DNA of 64,000 nt from Herbiconiux ginsengi (GCF_900107435.1 NZ_FNPZ01000001.1:1692165-1756164); one strand, 5' to 3'; shown: positions 25,800-34,998, numbered from the stretch's first letter. Translations and numbers: made by a program. The notes: generated by a model not told the origin, from the sequence alone.

Positions 25800-26897
25800 T
25801 CAGTGCGCGAGCCGCTCCACCCGGCGGAGCGCCGCCACCAGTGCGGGCTGGGTCAGGGGCTCGGGAAGGTTCACGACGTGAGGAGCGGTCAGCGTGCGTG
25901 CGGCCACCGCGTCGTACGCCTCGTCTGTCGGCGCCGCGCCCAGCTCACTCAGCGAGCGAGGCAGCCCCACCTCGTCGAGGAAGGACGCGAGATCGCGGAT
26001 GGCGGCGTCGCTCTCGCCGAGCACGGCGAGCTGCACCAGCAACCCATACGCGACGTGCTCGCCATGCAAACGCGAGGCGGCTCCCGGCACGGCCATGAGG
26101 CCTCTCGTGACGGCATGGGCGAGTGACAGCCCTCCGTTCTCGAAGGCGAGCCCCGACAGCAGCACCACCGCCTCGACCGTGTCTTCGAAGGCATCGTCGA
26201 TCACACCGGCCTCCAGCGCGGCGAGAGCCCGGACCGCCTGCGACCGCAGCACCTCGTAGCATCCGGCTGCCACGATCGCCGCCACACGCAGACCGCGGGT
26301 GCCCTGCATCGTGATGCCCCCGGCAGCCCGGCAGGCCTCCACTTCGAAGTGTTTCGAGAGCGCATCGCCGATTCCGGCGGACAGGAATCGGGCGGGGGCG
26401 CCGGCGATCACCTCGGTGTCGACCAGCACCAGGGCGGGATTGCGCCGGAGCAGCGGCACCTCGATCAGCTGGTGCGCATCGTCGTACAGCGCGATCGCGC
26501 GGCTGGCCGGGCTGTCGTTGCTCGCGATCGTCGGTACGGTCACCACCGGCAGGTCCAGCCGCCGAGAGGTTCCCTTGGCGATGTCGATGGTCTTGCCACC
26601 GCCGACCCCGACGACGAAGTCGGTTCCGGCAGGAACATTGGCGGTGACGGCGGCGATCGCGGCTTCGGTCACCTCGCTCGCGACGCTCCGGCATCGTGCC
26701 TGGAGTCCGGCTTCGGCGAAGGACGCCTCGATCACCGGCGCGAGCACCGGCAGCATGAAGGCGTCCACGAGCACCAGTGCGCTCGAGCCGATGCCGGCGG
26801 CATGACGGCCGATCTGGGCCAGCGCCCCTGGCCCCTGCACGTAACGGGCCGCCGTTCCGAACACCCGGATGCCCGTCCGGGAGCCCATCTCAGTCAT
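25800..26897 (-). CDS. Iron-containing alcohol dehydrogenase, glycerol dehydrogenase-like
   Basis: About 365 residues of the Fe/Zn-dependent group III dehydrogenases, closest in style to GldA. The nucleotide site is VGVGGGKTIDIAKGTS. Metal ligands are the Asp in GIGDALSKHFE and the His residues in GLSLAHAVTRG and LHGEHVAYG. Likely substrates are glycerol/dihydroxyacetone, hydroxyketones or small alcohols. ATG at 26897 overlaps the SDR stop by eight bases, and GTG at 26906 is an alternative. It is the last gene of the minus-strand unit led by the Baeyer-Villiger monooxygenase. Bases 25649-25799 downstream hold nothing I can identify. Confidence 0.85.
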   Translation of the reverse strand: MTEMGSRTGIRVFGTAARYVQGPGALAQIGRHAAGIGSSALVLVDAFMLPVLAPVIEASFAEAGLQARCRSVASEVTEAAIAAVTANVPAGTDFVVGVGGGKTIDIAKGTSRRLDLPVVTVPTIASNDSPASRAIALYDDAHQLIEVPLLRRNPALVLVDTEVIAGAPARFLSAGIGDALSKHFEVEACRAAGGITMQGTRGLRVAAIVAAGCYEVLRSQAVRALAALEAGVIDDAFEDTVEAVVLLSGLAFENGGLSLAHAVTRGLMAVPGAASRLHGEHVAYGLLVQLAVLGESDAAIRDLASFLDEVGLPRSLSELGAAPTDEAYDAVAARTLTAPHVVNLPEPLTQPALVAALRRVERLAH

Positions 26898-27729
26898 GAC
26901 CGTCACCGAGCACCCCCGGATAGGCGTCTTCCGGGGAGCCGTAGACCGTGTAGGCGCCGTCGACCGGCAGCACGACGCCGGTGATGAACCGCGCCTGATC
27001 GGAGGCGAGGAAGGCCAGCGCCTCGGCGACGTTATCCGCCGTACCCAACGCCCCGGTGGGAGAGCGGCGGATGATCGCCTCGAGATCGAGCCGGCCCTCG
27101 GCCATCAGCCGCTCGGTCATCGCCGTGCGGATGTAGCCCGGAGCGACCGCGTTGACGCGGATGCCGTAGGGGGCCCACTCCGCAGCGAGCACCTTCGTCA
27201 GCATGCTAACCGCCCCTTTCGAGGCGCTGTACGCGGTGCGCCGCGGAAGCCCGATCACCCCGGCGATGGAGCTGAGGTTCAGGATCACGCCGCCGCCCGT
27301 GTCGCGCATGGTGCGGGCCACCGCTTGGCACATCAGGTAGCTGCCCGTGAGGTTGACGTCGATGATGCGCTGCCAATGAGCGAGGTCCTGATCGAGGGTC
27401 GCCGCCTTCCCCTCGGCGATGCCCGCGCTGTTGACCAGCACGTCGATTCGCCCGAACCGCTCGATGACGGCGGCGGTGACCTCGTCGACCGACTCCTGCC
27501 GCGCGACATTGCCGCTCAGCGCGAGGTGGTCCTGTCCGGAGCTCTCGAGCAGCAGGGTCGTGGACCGCGCGGCGTCGCCCGCGAGATCCAGGCACACCAC
27601 CCGGGCTCCCCGCCGCGCGAGCAGCACGGCGGTGGCCCGGCCGAGGCCGCTGCCGCCGCCCGTGACCAGCGCCACCCGGCCGTCGAGCCGGCCGACGCGT
27701 GACTCGTCGGTCGCCGTCTCAGACCCCAT
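26890..27729 (-). CDS. Short-chain dehydrogenase/reductase (unit A)
   Basis: 279-residue classical SDR. The cofactor motif is TGGGSGLG, with NSAG in strand 4, a catalytic Ser in LNLSSIAG and YSASK for Tyr/Lys. Asp in VVCLDLAG at the end of beta-2 suggests NAD(H) preference. It begins inside the end of the transketolase C-subunit gene (11-base overlap) and overlaps the downstream dehydrogenase, so translation is coupled. The substrate is probably a hydroxyketone or alcohol of the same pathway. Confidence 0.88.
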   Translation of the reverse strand: MGSETATDESRVGRLDGRVALVTGGGSGLGRATAVLLARRGARVVCLDLAGDAARSTTLLLESSGQDHLALSGNVARQESVDEVTAAVIERFGRIDVLVNSAGIAEGKAATLDQDLAHWQRIIDVNLTGSYLMCQAVARTMRDTGGGVILNLSSIAGVIGLPRRTAYSASKGAVSMLTKVLAAEWAPYGIRVNAVAPGYIRTAMTERLMAEGRLDLEAIIRRSPTGALGTADNVAEALAFLASDQARFITGVVLPVDGAYTVYGSPEDAYPGVLGDGHD

Positions 27730-28699
27730 CGATCACAGCTCGCGTGATGCGCCCCTGGTCGAGGCCGTACTTCTCCTCCATGTACGCCTGCGAGCCGCAC
27801 TCGTGGAAGCGGTGCTGGATGCCGATCTTGATCATCGGCACGTGCAAGCCCGCGTCGTAGAGCGCTTCGGTGACAAGCGTCGCCAGGCCGCCGCTCATCT
27901 GATGGTTCTCGGCGATCACGAGGCGGTCGACGCCGGCGGCGAAGCGCAGCACGGCCTCCGTGTCGAAGGGCTTGATGGTCGGCACGTGCAGCACTCCGGC
28001 GCCGAGGCCGCGCTCGCGAGCGGCAGCCGAGGCGACGAACGCGCGCTGGGTCATAAATCCGGTCGAGATCACCCCGACGTCGGATCCGGACCGCAGTTCC
28101 TTGGCCTTGCCGAACTCGAAGGAGTACTCCTCCGGGTCGAACACCACGGGCACCTTGCCTCGGAGACTCCGTACGTAGACGGTGCCCTCGATGTCGGCGA
28201 CGGCCTTGACGACCTGCGCCAGCTCCGTCGCGTCGCACGGGTCGATGATCGCGAGGTCGGGGATCATCCGGAGCACGGCGATGTCGTCGGTGGCTTGGTG
28301 CGTGGCGCCATAGGGATTCATCAGCCCGGACATCCCCGCGAGGATCTTCACGTTCGCCTTGCTGTGGGCGCAGGCGATCACGAGGAAGTCGAGGGCGCGG
28401 CGCGTGACGAACACCGAGTAGGTGGTGCAGTAGGCGATCTTGCCGGTCTTCGCCAGACCGGCGGCGATCAGCAGCAGGTCGGCCTCGGCCATCCCCACGT
28501 TGAAGAACCGGTCGGGATGCGCGTCGCGGAAGGCGTGGATGTCGCTGAACCGTCCCATGTCGGCGGTGAGGCCGACGATCTCGGGACGGTTCGCCGAGAG
28601 CTCGACGAGTGCGGTGCCGAGCGGCGCCACCTCGTAGGGCCCCTCCACGTCGAGGATCTCGCCCATGCCGCCTGCGCGGCCGCTCTTCAGGTCAACCAC
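27719..28699 (-). CDS. Transketolase, C-terminal subunit
   Basis: 326 residues covering the pyrimidine-binding and C-terminal domains of a split transketolase: RFFNVGMAEADLLLIAAGLA (Glu that activates TPP) and NPYGATHQATDDIAVLRMIP. The GTG start at 28699 overlaps the N-subunit stop by eight bases. Split transketolases in catabolic operons often act on unusual donor or acceptor sugars or on formaldehyde, so this may not be the housekeeping pentose-phosphate enzyme. The partner is the next gene upstream. Confidence 0.9.
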   Translation of the reverse strand: MVDLKSGRAGGMGEILDVEGPYEVAPLGTALVELSANRPEIVGLTADMGRFSDIHAFRDAHPDRFFNVGMAEADLLLIAAGLAKTGKIAYCTTYSVFVTRRALDFLVIACAHSKANVKILAGMSGLMNPYGATHQATDDIAVLRMIPDLAIIDPCDATELAQVVKAVADIEGTVYVRSLRGKVPVVFDPEEYSFEFGKAKELRSGSDVGVISTGFMTQRAFVASAAARERGLGAGVLHVPTIKPFDTEAVLRFAAGVDRLVIAENHQMSGGLATLVTEALYDAGLHVPMIKIGIQHRFHECGSQAYMEEKYGLDQGRITRAVIDGV

Positions 28700-29558
28700 G
28701 GTTCGACTCCAATTCCGCGCGCAGCGACGTCCATTCATCCGCTTTCACACGCACGAAATGAGCGCGTTCGCGGGATTCGAGGGTGGGGATGCCCTTGCCG
28801 GGCGTGGTGCGGAGCACGATCGCCTTGGGGCGCCCGTCGGAGGCCCGCAGCGCGTCGAACGCCGCCACGAGCGCGGCGACGTCGTTGCCGTCGATCTCCC
28901 GGGTGTCCCAGCCGAACGCGCGCCATTTGTCGGCGATCGGCTCCATGTCGAGCACGGTCGGGCCGTCGGCCTGGATGCCGTTGCAGTCGATCACGGCGAT
29001 GAGGTTGTCGAGCCGGTGGCTGGCCGCCGCCATCGCGGCCTCCCACACCGAACCCTCCTGCAGTTCGCCGTCGGAGAGTTCGCAGATGATGCGCGAGGCG
29101 CGTCGGTCGAGACGATAGCCGAGCGCCATCCCGACGGCTTGACCCAGACCGTGACCGAGGGAGCCGCCCGTGATCTCCACACCGGGCTGGTCGTCGAAGG
29201 TGCTGAGTGCCAGGTCGGCACCGTTCAGGCCGAACTCGTCGAGCTTCTCCTCCGAGATGTAGCCGATGCGGTGCAGCACCGCGTAGAGCGCGATGGAGTA
29301 GTGCCCCGTGGAGAGCACGAACCGGTCGCGATCGGCCCACTCGGGATCGTTCGGATCGAAGTTGAGTTCGCGGAAGTAGACCACCGCCAGCAGGTCGGCG
29401 ATGTCCATTCCCTGCGCGATGTACCCCTCGCCTTTGTCGGAGGCCATGCGCAGCATGGTCTGCCGGAGGGCGAAGGCCTCGTCGTGCAGCTGCTCGACGG
29501 TGCGGTCGTGGGCCGGGATCGTGATCTCCGGCCGTCTCGTGGTTCCCGGCTGCGCCAT
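28692..29558 (-). CDS. Transketolase, N-terminal (TPP-binding) subunit
   Basis: 288 residues with the TPP-binding motif ELSDGELQEGSVWEAAMAAA continuing to AVIDCNGIQADG, and an N-terminal LSTGHYSIALYAVL segment in which Tyr replaces the usual Ala after GH. GGSLGHGLGQAVGMALG is conserved. It starts three bases after the monooxygenase stop and overlaps the C subunit, so it is firmly part of unit A. Substrate choice cannot be read from the sequence. Confidence 0.92.
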   Translation of the reverse strand: MAQPGTTRRPEITIPAHDRTVEQLHDEAFALRQTMLRMASDKGEGYIAQGMDIADLLAVVYFRELNFDPNDPEWADRDRFVLSTGHYSIALYAVLHRIGYISEEKLDEFGLNGADLALSTFDDQPGVEITGGSLGHGLGQAVGMALGYRLDRRASRIICELSDGELQEGSVWEAAMAAASHRLDNLIAVIDCNGIQADGPTVLDMEPIADKWRAFGWDTREIDGNDVAALVAAFDALRASDGRPKAIVLRTTPGKGIPTLESRERAHFVRVKADEWTSLRAELESNRG

Positions 29559-29561
29559 CGT

Positions 29562-31202
29562 TCAGGCCTTGACCCGCGCCGGGTGGCCGTCGGTGAGGAA
29601 ATGCTCTCCGAACTCCGAATCCCGGTCGGCGTTCATGAAGTCCATGTAAGCCGCCATGCCACCCATGAAGAAGTAGTTGACCACCGGTTTGCCCGGGATG
29701 TTCGCCCCGTTGATCCAGGAGTTCACGCGCGGGAAGAGGGTCATCGCCGCTCCCGCGTCACAGAGCTCCATCCAGTCGTCCTCCGCCTTCTGGGTGGGCT
29801 CGAGTGTCGCGGCGCCGGAGTCGACCGTGTGCTTGATCGCGTCGGCGATCCAGTCCACCTGCGCCTCGTGCACCGGGGGTTGGTTCGTGAACGGCCCCAT
29901 CGGTCCGTACACCATGTACATGTTCGGGAAGCCGGCGGTCATCGTGCCCAGGTAGGTGTAAGCGCGGTCACGCCACTTGTCCTGGAGCGTGAGTCCGTTG
30001 CGGCCCTGCTGGAAGATCCGCAGTTGGTTGCCCGAGACCGCGTCGAAGCCGGTGGCCAGCACGATGACGTCGAGCTCGTACTCGGTGTCGCCGGCCCGGA
30101 TACCCTTCTCGGTGAATTCCACGATCGGGTTCTGCTTCACGTCGACGAGGGTGGTGGTGGCGCGGTTGTAGGCCTCGTAGTAGTCGTCGCAGCACAGCGG
30201 GCGCTTCGCGTAGAGATCGGTGGGCACGAGGAGTTCGGCGACGATCGGGTCGTTCACCGTCTCGCGGATGCGCTTCTCGATCACATCGGTCGCCGACTTG
30301 TTCGCCACCAGGCTGGTGCCGACGTCGTTGAAGGCCTTGAACATGTACTGGAAGCCGCCGCCGTCATCGTAGACCTTCTCGAAGGCCTCCCGGCGAGCAG
30401 CCTCGTCGACGCTCTCGGCCGACACGGCGCTCTCGGGAAAGCCGAACGCCGTGGTGGAGTAGAGCAGGTCGTGGTGGTAGCCCTCATAGTCGTTGCGGAT
30501 GCTCTCGATCAGATCCGGGTCGATCGGGCGGTGCCGGGACGGCACGACCCACTGCGGGGTGCGCTGGAACACCGTGAGGTGCCCCACGATCGGCGCGATC
30601 TCGGAGATCACCTGGATGCCGCTCGATCCGGTGCCGATGACACCCACACGCTTGCCGGCCAGATCGACCGGTTCGTGCGGCCAGCGTGCGGTGTGGTAGA
30701 TCTCGCCACGGAAGTTCTCCTGGCCGGGGAACTCCGGCACGTTGGTGGCCGACAGCAGGCCGACCGCCTCCACGAGGAACTGCGCGGAATACAGCTGGCC
30801 CTTGTCGGTCGAAACGAACCAGCGATCGGTCTCCTCATCGAAGATGAGGCTCTCGATCTGCGTGCTGAACTGATAGCTCTTGCGCAGGTCGTACCGGTCG
30901 GCGACGTGGTTGAGGTAGGCGAGGATCTCGGACTGGCGCGGGTAGCGCTCGGTCCACTTCCACTCGTTGTAGAGCTCCTGGTCGAAGAAATAGCAGTAGG
31001 CGTTGACCTCGGTGTCCGAGCGTGCTCCGGGGTAGCGGTTCCAGTACCAGGTGCCACCCACGTCGCTCGCGTTGTCGAACGCCTGCACCGTGAGGCCGAG
31101 GTCGTCGCGCAGCGTGTGCACCGTGTAGAGGCCGGCGAAGCCGCCTCCGATGACCACCGCGTCGACTTCGATCACATCCGGCCGTGTGGCGACATTGCTC
31201 AT
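29562..31202 (-). CDS. Type I Baeyer-Villiger monooxygenase
   Basis: 546-residue FAD/NADPH monooxygenase that inserts oxygen next to a ketone to give an ester or lactone. The FAD motif GGGFAG is at 19-24, the diagnostic BVMO fingerprint FRGEIYHTARWP at 164-175 and the NADPH motif GTGSSG at 190-195. SDTEVNAYCYFF resembles cyclohexanone/acetone monooxygenases. The ATG at 31202 follows AGAAAGGGA. It leads a five-gene unit with transketolase, SDR and Fe-dehydrogenase. A perfect 16-bp palindrome lies 33-48 bases upstream. The ketone substrate is unknown. Confidence 0.93.
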   Translation of the reverse strand: MSNVATRPDVIEVDAVVIGGGFAGLYTVHTLRDDLGLTVQAFDNASDVGGTWYWNRYPGARSDTEVNAYCYFFDQELYNEWKWTERYPRQSEILAYLNHVADRYDLRKSYQFSTQIESLIFDEETDRWFVSTDKGQLYSAQFLVEAVGLLSATNVPEFPGQENFRGEIYHTARWPHEPVDLAGKRVGVIGTGSSGIQVISEIAPIVGHLTVFQRTPQWVVPSRHRPIDPDLIESIRNDYEGYHHDLLYSTTAFGFPESAVSAESVDEAARREAFEKVYDDGGGFQYMFKAFNDVGTSLVANKSATDVIEKRIRETVNDPIVAELLVPTDLYAKRPLCCDDYYEAYNRATTTLVDVKQNPIVEFTEKGIRAGDTEYELDVIVLATGFDAVSGNQLRIFQQGRNGLTLQDKWRDRAYTYLGTMTAGFPNMYMVYGPMGPFTNQPPVHEAQVDWIADAIKHTVDSGAATLEPTQKAEDDWMELCDAGAAMTLFPRVNSWINGANIPGKPVVNYFFMGGMAAYMDFMNADRDSEFGEHFLTDGHPARVKA

Positions 31203-31326
31203 CGTCGGATTCCCTTTCTCTTCCGGACTGAATAGGTGATGATCATCACCCGCTCCCGCCGCGGCCTGGTCTCGACGTCGCAATATAGGACAGCGCTGAT
31301 TCGGTCCCATCGGAGAGACTGAGGCC
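31203..31326. promoter_or_regulatory. Divergent control region with perfect 16-bp palindrome (31235-31250)
   Basis: GGTGATGATCATCACC at 31235-31250 is a perfect palindrome between the divergent monooxygenase and thiolase-fold genes. GGTCCCATC at 31303-31311 shares the 8-mer GTCCCATC with the reverse complement of the dyad at 38538-38554. No -35/-10 pair is certain. The palindrome is in a position to control the monooxygenase unit and possibly both units. Confidence 0.6.
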
Positions 31327-32502
31327 GTGCCCCCACAACGAAAAGGCGACGACGCCGTGATCTCCGGTGTCGGCCTCACCCCCTTCAGCCGTGACGCCGG
31401 GCGATCGGCCCTCGAGCTCCAAGCCGTCGCCGCGTATCAGGCCCTCGACGACGCCGGGCTCTCGGCCCGCGGCGTCGATACCGTCATCACGGGCTATGCG
31501 ACCACGGTGAACCACATCATGCCGGGCAACGTCCTCGCCGAGTACCTCGGAGCGAGTCCCACGCGGGCGTTCGGCATGAACGTGGGGGGAGCGACGGGCC
31601 TGGCGATGCTCGCGGAGGCCACCCGCCTCGTACGCTCCGGTGACGCCGGCACGGTACTCGTCGTGGGCGGGGAGAACCGGGCGAGCGGGCAGAGCCGGGA
31701 TGCCGCGATCGCGACGCTCGCGCAGGTCGGCCACTCGACGCATGAGGTGGTGCTGGGGGCGAACATCCCCGCCTACTATGCACTCCTGGCCTCGGAGTAC
31801 CTGCACCGCTTCGGCCTCGGCCGCGCCGACCTGGCTCCGCTCGCCGTGCAGATGCGTGCGCACGCGACGGCGCATCCGGGAGCGCAGTTCCGCACCCCCA
31901 TCACGGTCGACGACGTGCTCGCCGCGCCACCGATCGCGGAACCCCTCGGACTCCTCGACTGCTGCCCGATGTCGGACGGGGCCGCCGCGTTCGTGGTCTC
32001 CCGCCGGGGCGGCGGGAACCGTGAGGTGACGGTCGCCGGGCTCGGTCAGGCCAACGAGCACCAGCACGTCAGCGAAGCCGACTTCGGATCGTTCGGTGCG
32101 GCGTCGAGCGCGCAGTCGGCGCTCGACGAGGCGGGCGCCGGAATCGAAGAGCTCGACATCCTGGGCATCTACGACAGCTTCACCATCACCCTCGCCATCC
32201 TGCTCGAGGAGATCGGCATCGTGCCGCCAGGCACGGCCGGCAGGCACGCGGCGGAGGGGTTCTTCGCGGCCGACGGCCGCTACCCGCTGAACCTGCACGG
32301 CGGCCTGCTCTCCTACGGTCATTCCGGCGTGGCGGGCGGGATGGCGCACCTGGTGGAGATCGTCGCCCAGATGCGCGGCGAGGCCGGAGGGCGCCAACTC
32401 ACCGATCGCCCGCGCCGCGGGTTGCTGCACGCCGACGGAGGGGTGCTCTCGGCGCACGTCTCGATCGTGCTCGATGCCGCGCCGACTGGAGAACCGACAT
32501 GA
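31327..32502 (+). CDS. Thiolase-fold protein lacking the nucleophilic Cys (SCPx/Ltp2-like)
   Basis: 391 residues of the SCPx/lipid-transfer thiolase branch. Where true thiolases have NNNCATG, this protein has NVGGATG (85-91), so the acyl-enzyme Cys is replaced by Gly. LDCCPMSDGAAAFVV and LHGGLLSYGHSGVAGG are conserved. Relatives without the Cys, such as Ltp2, work with a DUF35 partner as retro-aldolases on CoA esters. The next gene is exactly such a partner, overlapping by four bases. Acyl-CoA cleavage by aldol chemistry is therefore inferred. It starts at GTG 31327. Confidence 0.82.
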   Translation: MPPQRKGDDAVISGVGLTPFSRDAGRSALELQAVAAYQALDDAGLSARGVDTVITGYATTVNHIMPGNVLAEYLGASPTRAFGMNVGGATGLAMLAEATRLVRSGDAGTVLVVGGENRASGQSRDAAIATLAQVGHSTHEVVLGANIPAYYALLASEYLHRFGLGRADLAPLAVQMRAHATAHPGAQFRTPITVDDVLAAPPIAEPLGLLDCCPMSDGAAAFVVSRRGGGNREVTVAGLGQANEHQHVSEADFGSFGAASSAQSALDEAGAGIEELDILGIYDSFTITLAILLEEIGIVPPGTAGRHAAEGFFAADGRYPLNLHGGLLSYGHSGVAGGMAHLVEIVAQMRGEAGGRQLTDRPRRGLLHADGGVLSAHVSIVLDAAPTGEPT

Positions 32503-32885
32503 CCGCATCCGCATCCGCATCCGAATCCGCGTCCGCCGATTGGACCGCGGGGGAGCCTCGCCTGCTCGCCCAGCGCTGCACGGAGGGGCACACCTGGTAT
32601 CTGCCGCGGATGCGCTGCCCCGAGTGCTCCGCCGCCGTGCACGTCTTCGAGCCGAGCGGAACGGGCACGGTGTTCGCGCAGACCAGCCTGCATCGCCGCG
32701 TGGCTTCGGTCGACGGGTCGGCGAAGGAGGCGATCGGGATCGCCCTGGTCGACCTCGACGAGGGGGTACGGATGATGGCGCGGTGCCGTCCGGGAACCGC
32801 GATCGGAAGCCGAGTGCGGGTCTCGATCGCGTTCGACGAGGGGTCGCAGCGTCTCCTCCCGCAGTGCGAGGAGATCGCGCCGTGA
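32499..32885 (+). CDS. DUF35 OB-fold zinc-ribbon protein
   Basis: 128 residues. The N-terminal rubredoxin-like zinc ribbon (CTEGH and CPEC) is followed by an OB-fold with TGTVFAQTSLHRRV. DUF35 proteins bind acyl-CoA and form complexes with thiolase-like enzymes. The gene overlaps the thiolase-fold gene by four bases (ATGA) and the CoA-ligase gene by four (GTGA), so all three are translated together. An Ala/Ser/Glu repeat of the codon GCATCC opens the protein. Confidence 0.88.
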   Translation: MTASASASESASADWTAGEPRLLAQRCTEGHTWYLPRMRCPECSAAVHVFEPSGTGTVFAQTSLHRRVASVDGSAKEAIGIALVDLDEGVRMMARCRPGTAIGSRVRVSIAFDEGSQRLLPQCEEIAP

Positions 32886-34984
32886 GTGGGCTCCGGTTCT
32901 TCCACGATCCGGCCTCGGTCGCCGTCATCGGCGCCTCGAGCGATCCGGAGAAGATCGGTGGGCGACCGATTCGCTACCTGCAGGAGTGCGGATTCGCCGG
33001 CGCGATCTATCCGGTCAATCCGCAGCGTTCCGAGATCCAGGGCCTCGTCGCGTATCCGTCGATCGACGCCCTGCCGGTCGTGCCGGAGGTCGCGATCATC
33101 GCGGTGTCGGGAGCGAACGCCGTCGCCCAGATCGTGCGCTGTGCCGAACTCGGCGTCGCCGGCTGCGTCATCATGGCCTCGGGCTTCGGTGAGACCGGCG
33201 ACGAACAGGGGCTGGCCTGGCAGGCGGAGATGCTGGATGCGGCCGCGCGCACGGGGATGCGCATCGTGGGCCCGAACTCGCAGGGGCTTGCGAACTTCGC
33301 CACGGGCGCCGTGCTCAGTTTCTCGACGCTTTTCACCGAACAGCCGCCCGAGGACGGCGCCGTCGCCGTGGTGAGCCAGAGCGGAGCGCTCTGCTCGGTG
33401 CCGTACGGCCTGCTCCGCGAAGCCGGGATCGGGGTGCGCTACGCCCACGCCACCGGCAACGACATCGACGTGACGGCGGCGGAACTCGCCGCGGAGGTGG
33501 TGGCCGACCCTGAGGTGAAGCTGCTGCTGCTCTACCTGGAGGACATCGCCGATCTCGACTCCCTCGCCGAGGTGGCGCGCACCGCCCTCGATCGCGGGGT
33601 GCCGGTGGTGGCGCTCAAGGGAGGCCGCAGCGAAGCCGGCCAGCGGGCGGCTGCGTCGCACACCGGGGCGCTGGCCACCGAGGAGGGCGTGGTCGACGCC
33701 TTTCTCGAGAAGCACGGGATCTGGCGTGCGCGCAGCACGCGCGACCTCGTGGCCGCGGCAGGGTTGTATCTCCGGCCCGGTCGGCCCGCGGGTGAGCAGA
33801 TCGCGATCGTGAGCAACTCGGGCGCGATCTGCGTACTCACGGCCGATGCTGCCGCCGAGGAGGGGCTGCCCGTGGCCGAACTGACCGTCGCGACGAAGTC
33901 GGAGTTGACGGAGGCGTTGCCGTCGTTCGCGTCGGTCGAGAACCCCATCGATGTCACGGCCGCGCTGCTCACGGACAGCTCGCTGTTCGGCAGGGTGTTG
34001 CCCGTGCTCGGGCGCGACGGAGGCGTGCACGGATGCGTGGTGGGCATCCCCGTGGCCGGCCGGGGATACGACGTCGACCGTTTCGCTCGCGACGTCTCCG
34101 ACTTCGAGGACAGCACCGGTGTGCCGGTGGTGATGGCCGTGCCGCAGTCGAACATCGCACGCGTGTTCCGGGAGAAAGGGCTCGTCGTGTTCGCCGACGA
34201 GTCGGAGGCGGTGCGCGCGCTCGCGCAGTACCTGCGCCACCACACCCTCATCGCCCGCGCGCGGTCGCGGGAGCTCGGCCGGTGCGCGCTCGACTCGCGG
34301 CTTCGCGAACCGCGCACCGTGCTCAACGAATCGGAGAGCCTGCGCCTGCTCGAGAGCATCGGGGTGCCCGCGGTCGAGCACGTGCTCGTGCACGACGCCG
34401 CGGAGGCGGCGGAGGCCGTCGAACAGCTCGGCGGTGGGCCGGTGGTGATCAAGGGATGCTCGTCGGAGGCGACCCACAAGTCCGAACTCGGCCTCGTGCG
34501 CATCGGGGTGCCCGCCGGCGAGGCCGAAGCGGTGGTGCAGCAGATGTTCGCGACGCTGGCGCGCGAGGGCCTCGCGAACGAGGGCGCGATCATCGCGCGG
34601 ATGATCAAGGGCGTGCACGAGGGCATGCTGGGCGCCCGCTTCGACCCCGTCTTCGGGCCGGTGGTCGTGATCGGCGCGGGCGGCATCCATGTCGAGGCGA
34701 TGCCCGACGTGCAGCTGCTCCTCCCGCCGTTCTCGCTCGACGACGCGCTCGCGGCCATCGGCCGGTTGCGCATCGCCGCGGTGCTGGGCGGGGTGCGCGG
34801 TGCCCCCGCGGTCGATCTCGACGCCTGGGCCGCAGCGGCCGTGGCGCTGGGCGACGCGATGCTCGACCCCGCCGCGGCGATCCACGAACTCGACGTGAAC
34901 CCCCTCATGCTCCTCCCGCGGGGCGGAGAGGTGCAGCCGGCGGTGCGTGCGGTCGACGCCGTCGTCATCCGAAGCGCCCACTGA
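32882..34984 (+). CDS. ADP-forming acyl-CoA synthetase (acetate-CoA ligase family)
   Basis: 700 residues joining all domains of NDP-forming acyl-CoA ligases: CoA-binding (about 1-130, SVAVIGASSDPEKIGG), two succinyl-CoA-ligase-like domains with the phosphorylated His in ASHTGALA, and a C-terminal ATP-grasp domain (about 460-700, GGPVVIKGCSSEATHKSELG). It would activate the carboxylic acid made by the pathway. The GTG at 32882 overlaps the DUF35 stop. A terminator follows. The acyl group is unknown, and relatives use short branched or aromatic acids. Confidence 0.88.
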   Translation: MSGLRFFHDPASVAVIGASSDPEKIGGRPIRYLQECGFAGAIYPVNPQRSEIQGLVAYPSIDALPVVPEVAIIAVSGANAVAQIVRCAELGVAGCVIMASGFGETGDEQGLAWQAEMLDAAARTGMRIVGPNSQGLANFATGAVLSFSTLFTEQPPEDGAVAVVSQSGALCSVPYGLLREAGIGVRYAHATGNDIDVTAAELAAEVVADPEVKLLLLYLEDIADLDSLAEVARTALDRGVPVVALKGGRSEAGQRAAASHTGALATEEGVVDAFLEKHGIWRARSTRDLVAAAGLYLRPGRPAGEQIAIVSNSGAICVLTADAAAEEGLPVAELTVATKSELTEALPSFASVENPIDVTAALLTDSSLFGRVLPVLGRDGGVHGCVVGIPVAGRGYDVDRFARDVSDFEDSTGVPVVMAVPQSNIARVFREKGLVVFADESEAVRALAQYLRHHTLIARARSRELGRCALDSRLREPRTVLNESESLRLLESIGVPAVEHVLVHDAAEAAEAVEQLGGGPVVIKGCSSEATHKSELGLVRIGVPAGEAEAVVQQMFATLAREGLANEGAIIARMIKGVHEGMLGARFDPVFGPVVVIGAGGIHVEAMPDVQLLLPPFSLDDALAAIGRLRIAAVLGGVRGAPAVDLDAWAAAAVALGDAMLDPAAAIHELDVNPLMLLPRGGEVQPAVRAVDAVVIRSAH

Positions 34985-34998
34985 GCCGGGGTCCGCAC

